From assembly GCA_014204635.1 (NCBI GenBank), contig JACHLS010000002.1, positions 310,001-374,000 on the forward strand: DNA of 64,000 nucleotides, given 5' to 3'. The stretch comes from Sporosarcina luteola. Lineage in GTDB: Bacteria; Bacillota; Bacilli; Bacillales_A; Planococcaceae. A program made the position numbers and the translations under genes. A model generated the notes under the pieces. It was not told where the DNA came from and ran no database searches. It worked only from the letters and a program-made list of their open reading frames with translations. This document shows positions 34,788 to 43,158 of the stretch, in pieces. The first letter of the stretch is position 1. Each line of letters starts with the position of its first letter.

Positions 34788-34832
34788 ACAAGAGCATTTT
34801 CCTTTGCAAGGGAAGTCGCTCTTGTTTTTTTA
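34788..34832 (+). terminator. Rho-independent terminator
   Basis: ACAAGAGC (34788-34795) pairs with GCTCTTGT (34818-34825) and is followed by seven T; an inner TTTCCTTTGCAAGGGAA stem adds to it. Confidence 0.88.
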
Positions 34833-34853
34833 TTGTAAATAAAAGTAGAATGA

Positions 34854-34881
34854 TTGAAAAATATTTAATGTTCAGTATAAT
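34854..34881 (+). promoter_or_regulatory. Sigma-A promoter of the TRAP transporter operon
   Basis: TTGAAA (34854-34859), 16-base spacer, TATAAT (34876-34881), about 115 bases before the binding-protein gene. Confidence 0.65.
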
Positions 34882-34946
34882 TTAAAATAACATTCTACTT
34901 TTCATAGCGTCTAAACCTCTTAGAGAATATGAGTCACCCAACCTTT

Positions 34947-34960
34947 TGTAAGCGCTTACG
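34947..34960 (+). promoter_or_regulatory. cre-like CcpA site
   Basis: TGTAAGCGCTTACG contains a perfect 12-base palindrome (GTAAGCGCTTAC) and fits the catabolite-responsive element consensus except at its last base. It lies about 65 bases downstream of the promoter and 35 before the start codon, a road-block position for repression by CcpA. Confidence 0.65.
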
Positions 34961-34994
34961 AGAAGGGGATGATAAATAAAAGGGGGATGAAACA

Positions 34995-35993
34995 TTGAAA
35001 AGGAGTCGTATGCGATGGATGACAGTCCTGCTTGGCGTTGTGCTGATTTTATCTGCTTGTGGGGGAAGCAAGAGAAATATTGCAATCGGACCGCCGGCAA
35101 GTGAAACAAACAACGTATCGAAAATTATTTTGGAAGCGTATGGGGTTAAAGACGGGGACTACAAAGCGTTTCAGGAAAGCTTCGGTGCGGCCGCAGACGG
35201 TGTGCAGGACGGCAATATCGATATTTCCATTGGAATTTTAGGACTGCCTGCTTCCAGCATTGAAAGTTTACAGGCTTCGGCAGGAGACGTGAAAATGTTG
35301 AGCCTTTCTGATGAAGCAATCAAGCAGATTGAAGAAAAATCAGGCTATAAGCAATACACGATTCCGAAAGATTCCTATGATTTTTTAACGGAAGACATTC
35401 AAACGGTAACCGCCTATGCCATTCTCATGGGGAACACCGATACAATCGATGAGGAACTGGGGTACGAATTGGCGAAAAGCATGATTGAAAATGCTGGCGA
35501 GAATACACATGCTCAAGCCAAACAGATGGTATTGGAAAATGCTTTGAACGGGGCCGAAGGGCTTCCAATCCATCCAGGAGCAAAGAAATATTATGAAGAA
35601 CAAGGACTGACAGTAGATAACGAAGTAGCGGAATTGACAGCGACAAAGGAAAACCGGAAAGCGGAATTGACGCTAGGCACGGGTAGTCAAGGAGGGACGT
35701 ATTATCCACTTGGCGGAGAAATGGCGAACCTATGGAATAAATATATCGACGGTCTTAATGTAACGAACATGGAGACGGGAGCGTCAGTTGAAAATCTGTC
35801 GACCATATCCCAGGGGAATATGGACCTCGGTATGACCGTTCATGTGCCCGCAGTGAATGCGATCGATGGAAAAGCGGATTTTGAAGGAAATCCTGTTAAG
35901 AATGCTGCCTTCATCGGGCATATTTATCCCGAAGTCGTCCAGATTGTGACACGTGAAAAGACCGAGATCGCTAGTTTCGATGATCTGAAGTGA
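34995..35993 (+). CDS. TAXI-family TRAP solute-binding lipoprotein with circularly permuted domain order
   Basis: A 332-residue lipoprotein: signal peptide with lipobox LSAC (Cys22), then two blocks in reversed order. Residues 28-207 (from NIAIGPPASETNNVSKII to PIHPGAKKYYEEQGL) match what is normally the C-terminal half of TAXI receptors. Residues 225-332 (from LTLGTGSQGGTYYPLGG to EVVQIVTREKTEIASFDDLK) match the normal N-terminal half. The usual family order is LGTGS...DDLKGKR-IAIGPP...HPGAKKYY; here the cut is exactly at the DDLK/KR-IAIG junction, and the old ends are joined by a polar linker (about 208-224). All parts are in one open frame, so it is a permutation, not a truncation. The TRAP permease gene follows after 52 bases. 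TTG at 34995 has AAAGGGGG upstream. Confidence 0.9.
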   Translation: MKRSRMRWMTVLLGVVLILSACGGSKRNIAIGPPASETNNVSKIILEAYGVKDGDYKAFQESFGAAADGVQDGNIDISIGILGLPASSIESLQASAGDVKMLSLSDEAIKQIEEKSGYKQYTIPKDSYDFLTEDIQTVTAYAILMGNTDTIDEELGYELAKSMIENAGENTHAQAKQMVLENALNGAEGLPIHPGAKKYYEEQGLTVDNEVAELTATKENRKAELTLGTGSQGGTYYPLGGEMANLWNKYIDGLNVTNMETGASVENLSTISQGNMDLGMTVHVPAVNAIDGKADFEGNPVKNAAFIGHIYPEVVQIVTREKTEIASFDDLK

Positions 35994-36045
35994 AGTAAGC
36001 TATCGAAGTAAATGTAGACATTTAAAGTAGCAGGGAGGAAGGGAC

Positions 36046-38013
36046 ATGAAAGAGAAAAAGGTGGTTGATGCACAAGACATCCTCGAAAAATTCGATAAGG
36101 AAAATCAATACCGCGTCAATATCGGCAAATGGGCTTGGATCGTCACATTTTTAGGAGTGGCTTTGACGGTTTTCCATCTCTATACCGGCATGACGAGCGT
36201 ACTTCCTTCGCAACAGCAAGGGGCTATTCATCTCGGAACCGCGCTCGGAATCATATTCCTGTTATACCCGGCGAAAAAGGAATGGAGAAAGACGCAGAAA
36301 AGTGTTCCTTGGTATGATGTCATGCTTGCTTTTACGGCGATGTACGTGGCGTATCATAAAATAATCTTCTTTGACTCCATCCTGCAAAGCCGTGTGTCGG
36401 GCTACAGTTTTCTCGATATTACCATATCGCTTCTCGGCATACTATTAGTCCTAGAAGCAACGAGACGAACAGTAGGTTTGCCGATCGTCATTGTCGCGAG
36501 CGTTGCAATCGGTTATGCGGTATTCGGCAATCATATTCCGACGAAGATACTCTCCCATCCTGGATTCGCGGTCGATCGGACGGTGACGAACCTGTGGTAC
36601 CGGGAAAGTGGTGTTTTCGGAACGCCCTTGCAAATATCCGCGAAATTCATTTTCCTATTCCTCTTTTTTGGTGTCCTTCTCGTCAACACGCCAATCGGAC
36701 AGTTCTTTAATAACTTGGCGTTTTCACTGACAGGGCGTTTTACTGGCGGGACGGCAAAGGCGGCCGTAGTTGCGAGTGCGTTGCAAGGGACTGTTTCCGG
36801 CAGCTCGGTCGGCAATACAGTGGCAACCGGATCTTTTACTATTCCGATGATGAAACGGGCAGGCTTTAAGCCGGAGTTCGCGGCTGCTACAGAAGCTTCC
36901 GCCTCAACTGGAGGACAAATCATGCCGCCAATGATGGGAGCGGCGGCGTTTATCATGATGGAGTATTTAGGGGTCAGCTATGCAAAAATCATGCTGGCGG
37001 CAGTTATTCCTGCGATTCTATATTTCACTGGCATTTTCATCGGTACGCATTTTGAGGCGAAACGACTCAAAATTCTCGGTTTGCCGAAATCAGAGTTGCC
37101 CGTATTCAGGAAGATTTTTGTACGGGATGGGTATATGATTATTCCATTGCTCGTTATCATCGTTACCATTATGTCCGGCTTTACCCCCCAACGAGCGGCA
37201 CTCTTCGGGATTGCTTCAGCAGTCATTATATGGATCTTCAATGCATTGGTCCGAAAGGAATCAGAATTTAATTTTAACAAAGTTATTTATGTGTTGGAAC
37301 AAGGGGGCCGGGTAGCACTTCCGGTAATCGCAGCAGTTGCAACTGCGGGCATTATTGCTGGGGTCGTCAGTATGACCGGTCTTGGTGCCAAGTTCGCCTC
37401 TGGCATTATCGCCTTGTCGAACGGTTATCTCATATTAGCCCTATTCTTTACGATGGTTGCCTGTATCGTTCTTGGCATGGGCTTGCCGACAACGGCCAAT
37501 TACGTCGTAACAGCCACAATTGCGGCACCTGCTTTGATCAATGAATTCGGCATTGCCCCGATTGCAGCTCATATGTTCGTCTTCTATTTCGGTATCGTGG
37601 CAGATATTACACCGCCTGTTTGCCTCGCCGCGTACGCGGGCGCAGGCATTGCAAAAGCGAATCCGTTCAAGACAGGATTGACAGCTGTCAAGCTGGCTAT
37701 TGCTGCTTTTATCATCCCGTATATTTTTATCTACAATCCGATTTTCGTATTTGTCGATATTACGCCATTCAAACTGATAGCTGGATTACTCACTGCCTTG
37801 ATCGGCATGATCGGAGTCAGCAGTGCCGTTATCGGATTTTTTATCCGCAACTCCCGTCTATGGGAACGGATTGTAATGTTTGCAGCGGGACTCATGTTGA
37901 TTTTGCCTGAATTGTATACGAGTCTTGCGGGGATCATATTAATCTCTCTCATCTGGTTAATTCAAAAAAAGAGGCCGGAAGAAGAGGCAAGCCGCACCGT
38001 GGCGACGGTGTAA
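36046..38013 (+). CDS. TRAP transporter fused permease (4TM + 12TM)
   Basis: A 655-residue membrane protein in which the small (DctQ-like) and large (DctM-like) TRAP permease parts are fused, the form that pairs with TAXI binding proteins. The DctM-like part carries LQGTVSGSSVGNTVATGSFTIP, EASASTGGQIMPPMMGAAAF and GMGLPTTANYVVTATIAAPAL, repeated substrate/sodium-site motifs of the family. It imports an organic solute, often a carboxylate, using an ion gradient. AGGGAGGAAGGG lies just before the ATG. It forms an operon with the permuted binding protein upstream and ends at a terminator. The intact permease suggests the system works. Confidence 0.94.
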   Translation: MKEKKVVDAQDILEKFDKENQYRVNIGKWAWIVTFLGVALTVFHLYTGMTSVLPSQQQGAIHLGTALGIIFLLYPAKKEWRKTQKSVPWYDVMLAFTAMYVAYHKIIFFDSILQSRVSGYSFLDITISLLGILLVLEATRRTVGLPIVIVASVAIGYAVFGNHIPTKILSHPGFAVDRTVTNLWYRESGVFGTPLQISAKFIFLFLFFGVLLVNTPIGQFFNNLAFSLTGRFTGGTAKAAVVASALQGTVSGSSVGNTVATGSFTIPMMKRAGFKPEFAAATEASASTGGQIMPPMMGAAAFIMMEYLGVSYAKIMLAAVIPAILYFTGIFIGTHFEAKRLKILGLPKSELPVFRKIFVRDGYMIIPLLVIIVTIMSGFTPQRAALFGIASAVIIWIFNALVRKESEFNFNKVIYVLEQGGRVALPVIAAVATAGIIAGVVSMTGLGAKFASGIIALSNGYLILALFFTMVACIVLGMGLPTTANYVVTATIAAPALINEFGIAPIAAHMFVFYFGIVADITPPVCLAAYAGAGIAKANPFKTGLTAVKLAIAAFIIPYIFIYNPIFVFVDITPFKLIAGLLTALIGMIGVSSAVIGFFIRNSRLWERIVMFAAGLMLILPELYTSLAGIILISLIWLIQKKRPEEEASRTVATV

Positions 38014-38019
38014 ATTGGG

Positions 38020-38050
38020 AGGAAGTGCATTCAATGATGCACTTCCTCTT
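38020..38050 (+). terminator. Rho-independent terminator of the TRAP operon
   Basis: AGGAAGTGCAT (38020-38030) pairs with ATGCACTTCCT (38037-38047), then CTTTCT. Confidence 0.75.
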
Positions 38051-38329
38051 TCTATTAAGACAGGTAAGGAAAGCACTGATTTTTAGTTTTGTATCTGATA
38101 CTTTTAAACTAAGGGAATCATCGTCAGGTGAATGAATTACTGAAATTAAAGTTATACAAATGATAGTATTCTGTAAAAAGGTTTTTTTAAAAAACGCCTC
38201 CAATACATCACCATGACGTATAAATTTGCTGAAAAATGACTTAAGCTATTGGAAGTTCGTTTGATTGCCATGGAAGAAAAAAAGGATTATTATTTAGATG
38301 TTAAAATAATTTGGTGAGGAGCGGTACTC
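38051..38329. other. AT-rich intergenic region before the dehydrogenase gene
   Basis: About 280 bases with no supported gene or RNA; presumably contains the promoter of the next gene. GGTGAGGAG at its end is that gene's ribosome site. Confidence 0.4.
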
Positions 38330-39067
38330 ATGGAAAGATTCCAAGATAAAGTAGTATTTGTAACAGGCGGAGCATCCGGTATGGGAGAAATGATGGTACG
38401 TCTATTTGCAGCTGAAGGAGCAAAAGTAGTAGCCGCTGACATAAACGAAGAAGCGCTAAGCCAAAAGTGGGGCAGTCATGACAATGTGTCAACAGTACGC
38501 TTGAACGTTACGTCTGACGACGAATGGGCTGCTGCAATGAAAACGGTAAAAGATCAATTCGGTAAAGTGGATATCCTTGTAAATAATGCAGGGATCTCAA
38601 CTGAGAAACCAATGGATGCGATCACAATTGAAGATTGGCGCAAACTATCCGATATTAATGGCTTCGGTACATTCCTCGGATTGAAACATGCGCTTGCGAA
38701 TATGAAAGATGCGAAACAAGGTGCGATTGTTAACATTTCTTCTTATACAGCATTGATCGGTATGGGTCTCAACCCGTATTCCGCTTCCAAAGGCTCCGTC
38801 CGTGCGATTTCACGTGCGGCTGCAGCAGAATATGGCCAGCACGGAATTCGTGTAAATACGATATTCCCGGGCGTTATTGAAACACCGATGGTTAAAGACT
38901 TGGAATCCTCTAAAGCGGTTCTTGATATGCTGATCAACGCGACTCCGCTGCAACGTCTCGGTCAGCCGGAAGATGTTGCGAAAGCAGTGCTTTTCCTAGC
39001 TTCTGATGATGCTGCCTATATCACAGGCGCTGAACTTGTCATTGACGGCGGTTACTCCGCCAGATAA
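38330..39067 (+). CDS. Short-chain dehydrogenase/reductase (SDR)
   Basis: A 245-residue classical SDR. It has the nucleotide-binding TGGASGMG (TGxxxGxG) near the N-terminus, VNNAGIS (NNAG), the catalytic Ser in VNISSYTALIG, the YSASK catalytic Tyr/Lys pair, and the C-terminal YITGAELVIDGGYSA. The acidic residue after beta-2 (AADINEEAL) suggests NAD(H) rather than NADPH. The substrate is unknown; the closest-looking groups are 3-oxoacyl-ACP reductase-like, glucose- or hydroxysteroid-dehydrogenase-like enzymes. It is a single gene with its own ribosome site (GGTGAGGAG) and a shared terminator. Confidence 0.9.
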   Translation: MERFQDKVVFVTGGASGMGEMMVRLFAAEGAKVVAADINEEALSQKWGSHDNVSTVRLNVTSDDEWAAAMKTVKDQFGKVDILVNNAGISTEKPMDAITIEDWRKLSDINGFGTFLGLKHALANMKDAKQGAIVNISSYTALIGMGLNPYSASKGSVRAISRAAAAEYGQHGIRVNTIFPGVIETPMVKDLESSKAVLDMLINATPLQRLGQPEDVAKAVLFLASDDAAYITGAELVIDGGYSAR

Positions 39068-39076
39068 TAAATATAG

Positions 39077-39104
39077 CCGCCCTTCCAACGGAGGGGCGGA
39101 TATT
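39077..39104. terminator. Bidirectional terminator
   Basis: CCGCCCTTCC pairs with GGAGGGGCGG around AAC. It lies between the SDR gene and the convergent ECF operon. Confidence 0.78.
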
Positions 39105-39107
39105 TTA

Positions 39108-40757
39108 TCAAGGCTGATTTACAAAACCTCGCCGTTCTTGTAACAACCGAGCAATTTGAAAGCGATGAGGCTGCTCAATTTGGGCCTGCCGATTGATGTC
39201 CTGATGAGAAAACGCTTCGATTGTCGGGCCATCAAATAAAACTTTGCCTTGACTCATCACAATCGTCCGGCCAAATACATCCGCCACAAAATCCATGTCG
39301 TGTAAAATACAAATCACTAATTTTCCTTTTGAATGAAGATCCGCTATGATTTCCTTCAACCGTAATTTCCCCTGGTAATCCTGTCCCATAGTCGGTTCGT
39401 CAAAAATAATGATTTCCGGATCCATTGCTAGAATGGATGCTACACCGATCAATTTCCGTTCTGCCAAACTGACATCATACGGATTTTCCTCAGCTTTATC
39501 ACTCAAACCGACAGCTTCGAGCTGCAACAAGGCCATTTTTTTCGCTTCTTCTTTCGAGAAGCCCGAGTGCAGCGGCCCAAACATCACTTCCTCCAGTACA
39601 GTCCGTTTGAAGATTTGATCATCTGGATTCTGGAAAATCAGCCCTACTTTTTTTGCGAGTTTGGCTGCCGTTGTATCCTTCGCATCTATTGAATCAATGA
39701 CAATACGTCCAGCCGATGGCCTGAGCAGCGCCTTTATTAGTTTTACAAGTGTCGTTTTCCCAGCTCCGTTCTGGCCAATAATCGCGATCGGCTCGTTTGA
39801 TAGTCCGATAGATATTGTGTGGAGAACTTTTTGTCCATCTGGATAGGAAAATGAAAGTTCCTCAGCTTGGATAACGGATGTGCTCTGTTTTTCAGATGTG
39901 GAAGAGAGTCCTTCGAGAGGCATATTGAATTCAAAAGTGAGTAATTCCTCCAGAGTGACAGGAAACGAATTGGACTGATTTCTGCACAGCCCATATTTCT
40001 TAGCGATGGTTGTATAAATAGGTGGTTCAACGCCTAATTCCAGCAGATCATCCCGTGAAAATATGGTTGATGGATCTCCATCCTGCACTAATTTCCCTTC
40101 ATGTAATAATAGAATTCGATCCGAATAGGCCGCCAGCTTTTCCATTTTCTGTTCTGCCATCACGATGGTCATTCCTTCGATCGCTAATTTCTCTACTATG
40201 TTAAATACTTCTCTTGCTCCTTGTGGATCCAACTGGCTTGTCGGTTCGTCCAAGACAAGGATTTCGGGTTTCATAGCGATGACGCTGGCGATTGCCAGCC
40301 GTTGCATTTGGCCGCCTGAAAGGTCGAACGGATTTTTCCTTTGAATATGTTCAATGCCTAGCATATGAAGACTATCTTGGATTCTAGCATGCATCTCCTC
40401 ACGAGAGAGGCCCAGGTTTTCAAGCCCGAATGCAATTTCATCTGCCACCGTAAATTTCGCACCGCTCAATTGGGAGAATGGATTTTCGAAAATAAAACCG
40501 ACCTTTGAAGTGACATCGCTTAATGTAGAGGTAAGAACTTCATTGCCGTCAATTAGAACGCGGCCCCCGTACGCTCCTTTGAAAAAATGGGGGACCAGTC
40601 CACAAATGGCGTGGCATAATGTCGTTTTGCCCGCTGTATTGCTTCCTGCGATACCGATGAACTCGCCTTTATTGACAGTAAAAGTGATTCCATCCAAAGC
40701 GAGTCCAGTCTGGTTTGGGTACCTATATTTCAATTGTTCTACGCGTAAATGACTCAT
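39108..40757 (-). CDS. ECF transporter ATPase with two fused ABC domains
   Basis: A 549-residue double ATPase of an energy-coupling-factor vitamin/metal importer (YkoD-like fusion). Domain 1 (about 1-245): Walker A GSNTAGKTTL, signature DLSGGQMQRLAIAS, Walker B ILVLDEPTSQLD. Domain 2 (about 285-520): Walker A GQNGAGKTTLV and Walker B IIIFDEPTMGQD, but a degenerate signature (DVSLAERKLIGVAS). The two domains replace the separate EcfA1/EcfA2 proteins. ATG at 40757 is chosen since it overlaps the upstream EcfT stop as ATGA and has GGAGG 8 bases before it. It is last in the operon S-component, EcfT, ATPase. Confidence 0.92.
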   Translation of the reverse strand: MSHLRVEQLKYRYPNQTGLALDGITFTVNKGEFIGIAGSNTAGKTTLCHAICGLVPHFFKGAYGGRVLIDGNEVLTSTLSDVTSKVGFIFENPFSQLSGAKFTVADEIAFGLENLGLSREEMHARIQDSLHMLGIEHIQRKNPFDLSGGQMQRLAIASVIAMKPEILVLDEPTSQLDPQGAREVFNIVEKLAIEGMTIVMAEQKMEKLAAYSDRILLLHEGKLVQDGDPSTIFSRDDLLELGVEPPIYTTIAKKYGLCRNQSNSFPVTLEELLTFEFNMPLEGLSSTSEKQSTSVIQAEELSFSYPDGQKVLHTISIGLSNEPIAIIGQNGAGKTTLVKLIKALLRPSAGRIVIDSIDAKDTTAAKLAKKVGLIFQNPDDQIFKRTVLEEVMFGPLHSGFSKEEAKKMALLQLEAVGLSDKAEENPYDVSLAERKLIGVASILAMDPEIIIFDEPTMGQDYQGKLRLKEIIADLHSKGKLVICILHDMDFVADVFGRTIVMSQGKVLFDGPTIEAFSHQDINRQAQIEQPHRFQIARLLQERRGFVNQP

Positions 40758-41527
40758 GACCATATCCTCCAGACGATAACGCTTAGTAGGACAACCGCCA
40801 GCAAAGCCTTCAAGGCAAAGCCATATTTGTACGGTTGGATTCGATGCAGCCTCGTCCTTTTCCCTGTTGCATTGAACCCCCGCACTTCGAGGGCGATCGA
40901 CCTTTCTCGTGTCTCGGCAAGGGAACGAAGGATCACCGGGCCAAGGAGCGGGATGAACGATTTAATCCGTACCCAAAGGCTTCCTTCCGTCTCCAATCCA
41001 CGAGCCCTTTGTGAGTCCATGATTTTTCCAGTCAGCGTCATCATTTGAGGGACAATCTGCAAAACGGATAAGAGGACATAGCCGAAACGGGGAGACAACC
41101 CTTTCTGTATCAACGTTTCGACTAATTCATCCGGCTTCGTCGTCAAGATGAGTACACCAAAAGCGCAGACCATGTTGAGGACACGGAGCAAAATCAAAAA
41201 AGCAATTGAAAATCCTTCTTTATACAAGGTAATCGGTCCGATTTCCCACAGCACAGTAGCTCGATCTGGATGGAAAAAGCCTTGGACGATCAGTATGGAT
41301 GCCAGCAATACGAAACTTACACTAATGATCGGCAAAATGAAACGAGCCACTTTTCCGGCGATCAACAAAGAAATACTGACCGCTAGCACAAGAAGTACCG
41401 ACAGGTGATCTGCTAGGACATAGGAAATGATGACAGACGTGAATACATACAAAAGCTTGGTTAATGGATCCATCCGATGTAACGGAGAGCCTTTTTCCCT
41501 ATGTACATATAAAGTCATGCTGCGCAT
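40754..41527 (-). CDS. ECF transporter transmembrane protein EcfT
   Basis: A 257-residue EcfT/CbiQ-type scaffold protein with several membrane helices and the two Ala-Arg-Gly-type coupling motifs that contact the ATPases: SQRARGLETEG (about 170) and ALEVRGFNATGKRT (about 215). The start is ATG 41527 with GGAGGTG upstream. It lies 17 bases after the S-component gene and overlaps the ATPase gene by 4 bases, so this is a self-contained group-II ECF system with its own ATPase. Confidence 0.92.
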   Translation of the reverse strand: MRSMTLYVHREKGSPLHRMDPLTKLLYVFTSVIISYVLADHLSVLLVLAVSISLLIAGKVARFILPIISVSFVLLASILIVQGFFHPDRATVLWEIGPITLYKEGFSIAFLILLRVLNMVCAFGVLILTTKPDELVETLIQKGLSPRFGYVLLSVLQIVPQMMTLTGKIMDSQRARGLETEGSLWVRIKSFIPLLGPVILRSLAETRERSIALEVRGFNATGKRTRLHRIQPYKYGFALKALLAVVLLSVIVWRIWS

Positions 41528-41544
41528 ATGGACACCTCCTGGAC

Positions 41545-42147
41545 TTAGAGCCGTTCAATCTCCTGCTCTGTATCGTACATGGTCAGCACTTTTTTCGGTA
41601 AGCTCCTAAAAATGAGGAAGCTGATCAACACGGTCACCATTTTATCCGGCACATCGACAACCACACTATCCGCAAACGATGCAAGCCAAAGCGGATTTCC
41701 TTTCGCCACCATCCAAGCAAATAGCGCATCACCCCAAACATTGGCTGTGGTACCTTCCCAAAAAGCGATGTTGAGCGGCGTCGAAACAGTTGCCGCGATG
41801 AGGCCGACGACAAATCCAAGGACGAGCGCCTTGCCGATATTCGAAATCCATCCTTTGTACGCCATGATTCCGGTTACAAGACCGATAACAGCCGAAGTTA
41901 TCGCATACACAAATGATACAGGTGACGTAGTAAAACCATAAATCACATTGTTAACAATGCCGACGAGTGCGCCGACTAGCGGTCCGGCGAGCATGCTGGA
42001 CAGTACTGTGCCGATTGAATCGATCCAAAGCGGCAGCTTCAGGAGCTCCACAAATAATTTTCCGATGTAATTAATACCGACTGCCGCTGGAATCAACACG
42101 AGCGCCGCAGTCGAAAATCGGAATGACCATACCCTGTTACGAACCAT
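41545..42147 (-). CDS. ECF transporter substrate-binding (S) component, substrate unknown
   Basis: A 200-residue integral membrane protein with about six helices, first in the ECF operon. ATG at 42147 is chosen because AAGGGG lies 9 bases before it; a GTG 6 bases upstream is too close to that site. The region LPLWIDSIGTVLSSMLAGPLVGALVGIVNN is typical of one ECF S-component group, followed by an inner SAVIGLVTGIMAYKGW. It binds a small molecule and is energised by EcfT and the fused ATPase. It does not resemble ThiT, BioY, RibU or YkoE as I recall them. No riboswitch is recognised upstream, but a perfect palindrome is. Confidence 0.82.
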   Translation of the reverse strand: MVRNRVWSFRFSTAALVLIPAAVGINYIGKLFVELLKLPLWIDSIGTVLSSMLAGPLVGALVGIVNNVIYGFTTSPVSFVYAITSAVIGLVTGIMAYKGWISNIGKALVLGFVVGLIAATVSTPLNIAFWEGTTANVWGDALFAWMVAKGNPLWLASFADSVVVDVPDKMVTVLISFLIFRSLPKKVLTMYDTEQEIERL

Positions 42148-42180
42148 TCTCACGTACCCCTTTTCCCATCAATTTTGGTA

Positions 42181-42226
42181 GACAGTAAAGAACTTCACTC
42201 TACTGTCATGTGTCATGACACATGAC
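42181..42226 (-). promoter_or_regulatory. Inverted repeats upstream of the ECF operon
   Basis: Two linked elements: a perfect 22-base palindrome at 42205-42226 (half-site GTCATGTGTCA) and GACAGTA / TACTGTC at 42181-42187 and 42201-42207. They lie 35-80 bases upstream of the S-component start and are probably an operator for an unidentified regulator. Confidence 0.6.
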
Positions 42227-42305
42227 TATACTAATCTATTTTTGAGAAAGAGGGAAGCCCTTTTCAGGTTCCTACGGGAGAATATGACAAGCAGAACATG
42301 AAAAA

Positions 42306-42334
42306 GACCAAGAGATATACGAGATCCCTTGGTC
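42306..42334 (-). terminator. Rho-independent terminator of the LysM-NlpC/P60 gene
   Basis: GACCAAG (42306-42312) pairs with CTTGGTC (42328-42334); on the minus strand the stem is followed by TTTTTC. Confidence 0.8.
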
Positions 42335-42340
42335 CGGTAA

Positions 42341-43090
42341 TTATTGTATTAATTGATTGAATCGCTTATAGCCGACGAATTTGTCTTTCCAATAAGCGGA
42401 GGTGAGTGAAGTCACTTCAACTTTTTTCGTTCCGGCATGTATAAAATTGCCGTCCCCTAGGTAGATTCCTGCATGCGAGATTCCTTCGCGGTATGTATTT
42501 TGAAAGAAAACAAGATCCCCAGGAACAGGCTCGTCCACTGTAGTCGCATTTGTATACATGCCCACAGTATCAAGTCGTGGCAAATCCAGTCCTGCCGAAT
42601 GGAATACATAATAAATGAACCCGCTGCAATCAAAACCTTCCGGTGTAACGCCTGACCAGACATATGGCGTATTCAGCAAAGGAAGCGAAATTTCCGTGGC
42701 AGCTGTCAAAATGGCTTGCGCATCATTGGATGAAGGATGCGGCTTAACCACTTGCGATGCAGGAGCTTTAAACTGGTTTGTCGACGACGTTTCCTTGCTT
42801 ACGGCGAGGCTTTGTGTGGTAGGCGTTTTATTTGGCTGTGTGACGGCGGGTTGCTTGGTGCTTCCCGACTTTTTTGTGACGATAAGCTTTTGATCGATTT
42901 TAATGCCCTCGGACTTCATTTGATTCAATGATTTCAGCTCATCAACTGTAAGTTTGTGGGCAGAAGCGATTTTCCACAATGTATCGCCCTTTTTAACAAC
43001 GTACGTATCAGATGTGGCGCCTGCCTGACCTGCTGTGAGTGCGGTCGCTAATGCTGCTGCTGCGAGAAGCGGCAAAACCTTTGCTTTCAT
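42341..43090 (-). CDS. LysM-NlpC/P60 peptidoglycan endopeptidase
   Basis: A 249-residue exported wall hydrolase. The signal peptide is cut near AGATSD (about 26). One LysM domain (about 28-73, YVVKKGDTLWKIASAHKLTV) binds peptidoglycan glycan strands. A Thr/Ser/Gln-rich linker (75-120) leads to an NlpC/P60 domain (about 128-245) with catalytic Cys in EGFDCSGFIYYVF, His in ISHAGIYLG and a second His in NFIHAGTKK. It cuts gamma-D-Glu-diaminopimelate-type bonds. ATG at 43090 has GGAGGATTCGG upstream. Unlike its SLH relatives it uses LysM for retention. It is a single gene. Confidence 0.94.
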   Translation of the reverse strand: MKAKVLPLLAAAALATALTAGQAGATSDTYVVKKGDTLWKIASAHKLTVDELKSLNQMKSEGIKIDQKLIVTKKSGSTKQPAVTQPNKTPTTQSLAVSKETSSTNQFKAPASQVVKPHPSSNDAQAILTAATEISLPLLNTPYVWSGVTPEGFDCSGFIYYVFHSAGLDLPRLDTVGMYTNATTVDEPVPGDLVFFQNTYREGISHAGIYLGDGNFIHAGTKKVEVTSLTSAYWKDKFVGYKRFNQLIQ

Positions 43091-43158
43091 CCGAATCCTC
43101 CGTTCGCTCTGTCTATGATTCTATTGTAAAGTGAATCATTCGACAAAACAATACAGAG

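Noticed and set aside
42148-42305. Riboswitch upstream of the ECF operon
   Set aside because: I checked by eye for TPP-, cobalamin-, FMN- and THF-like conserved cores and found none; only palindromes. A covariance-model search would decide.
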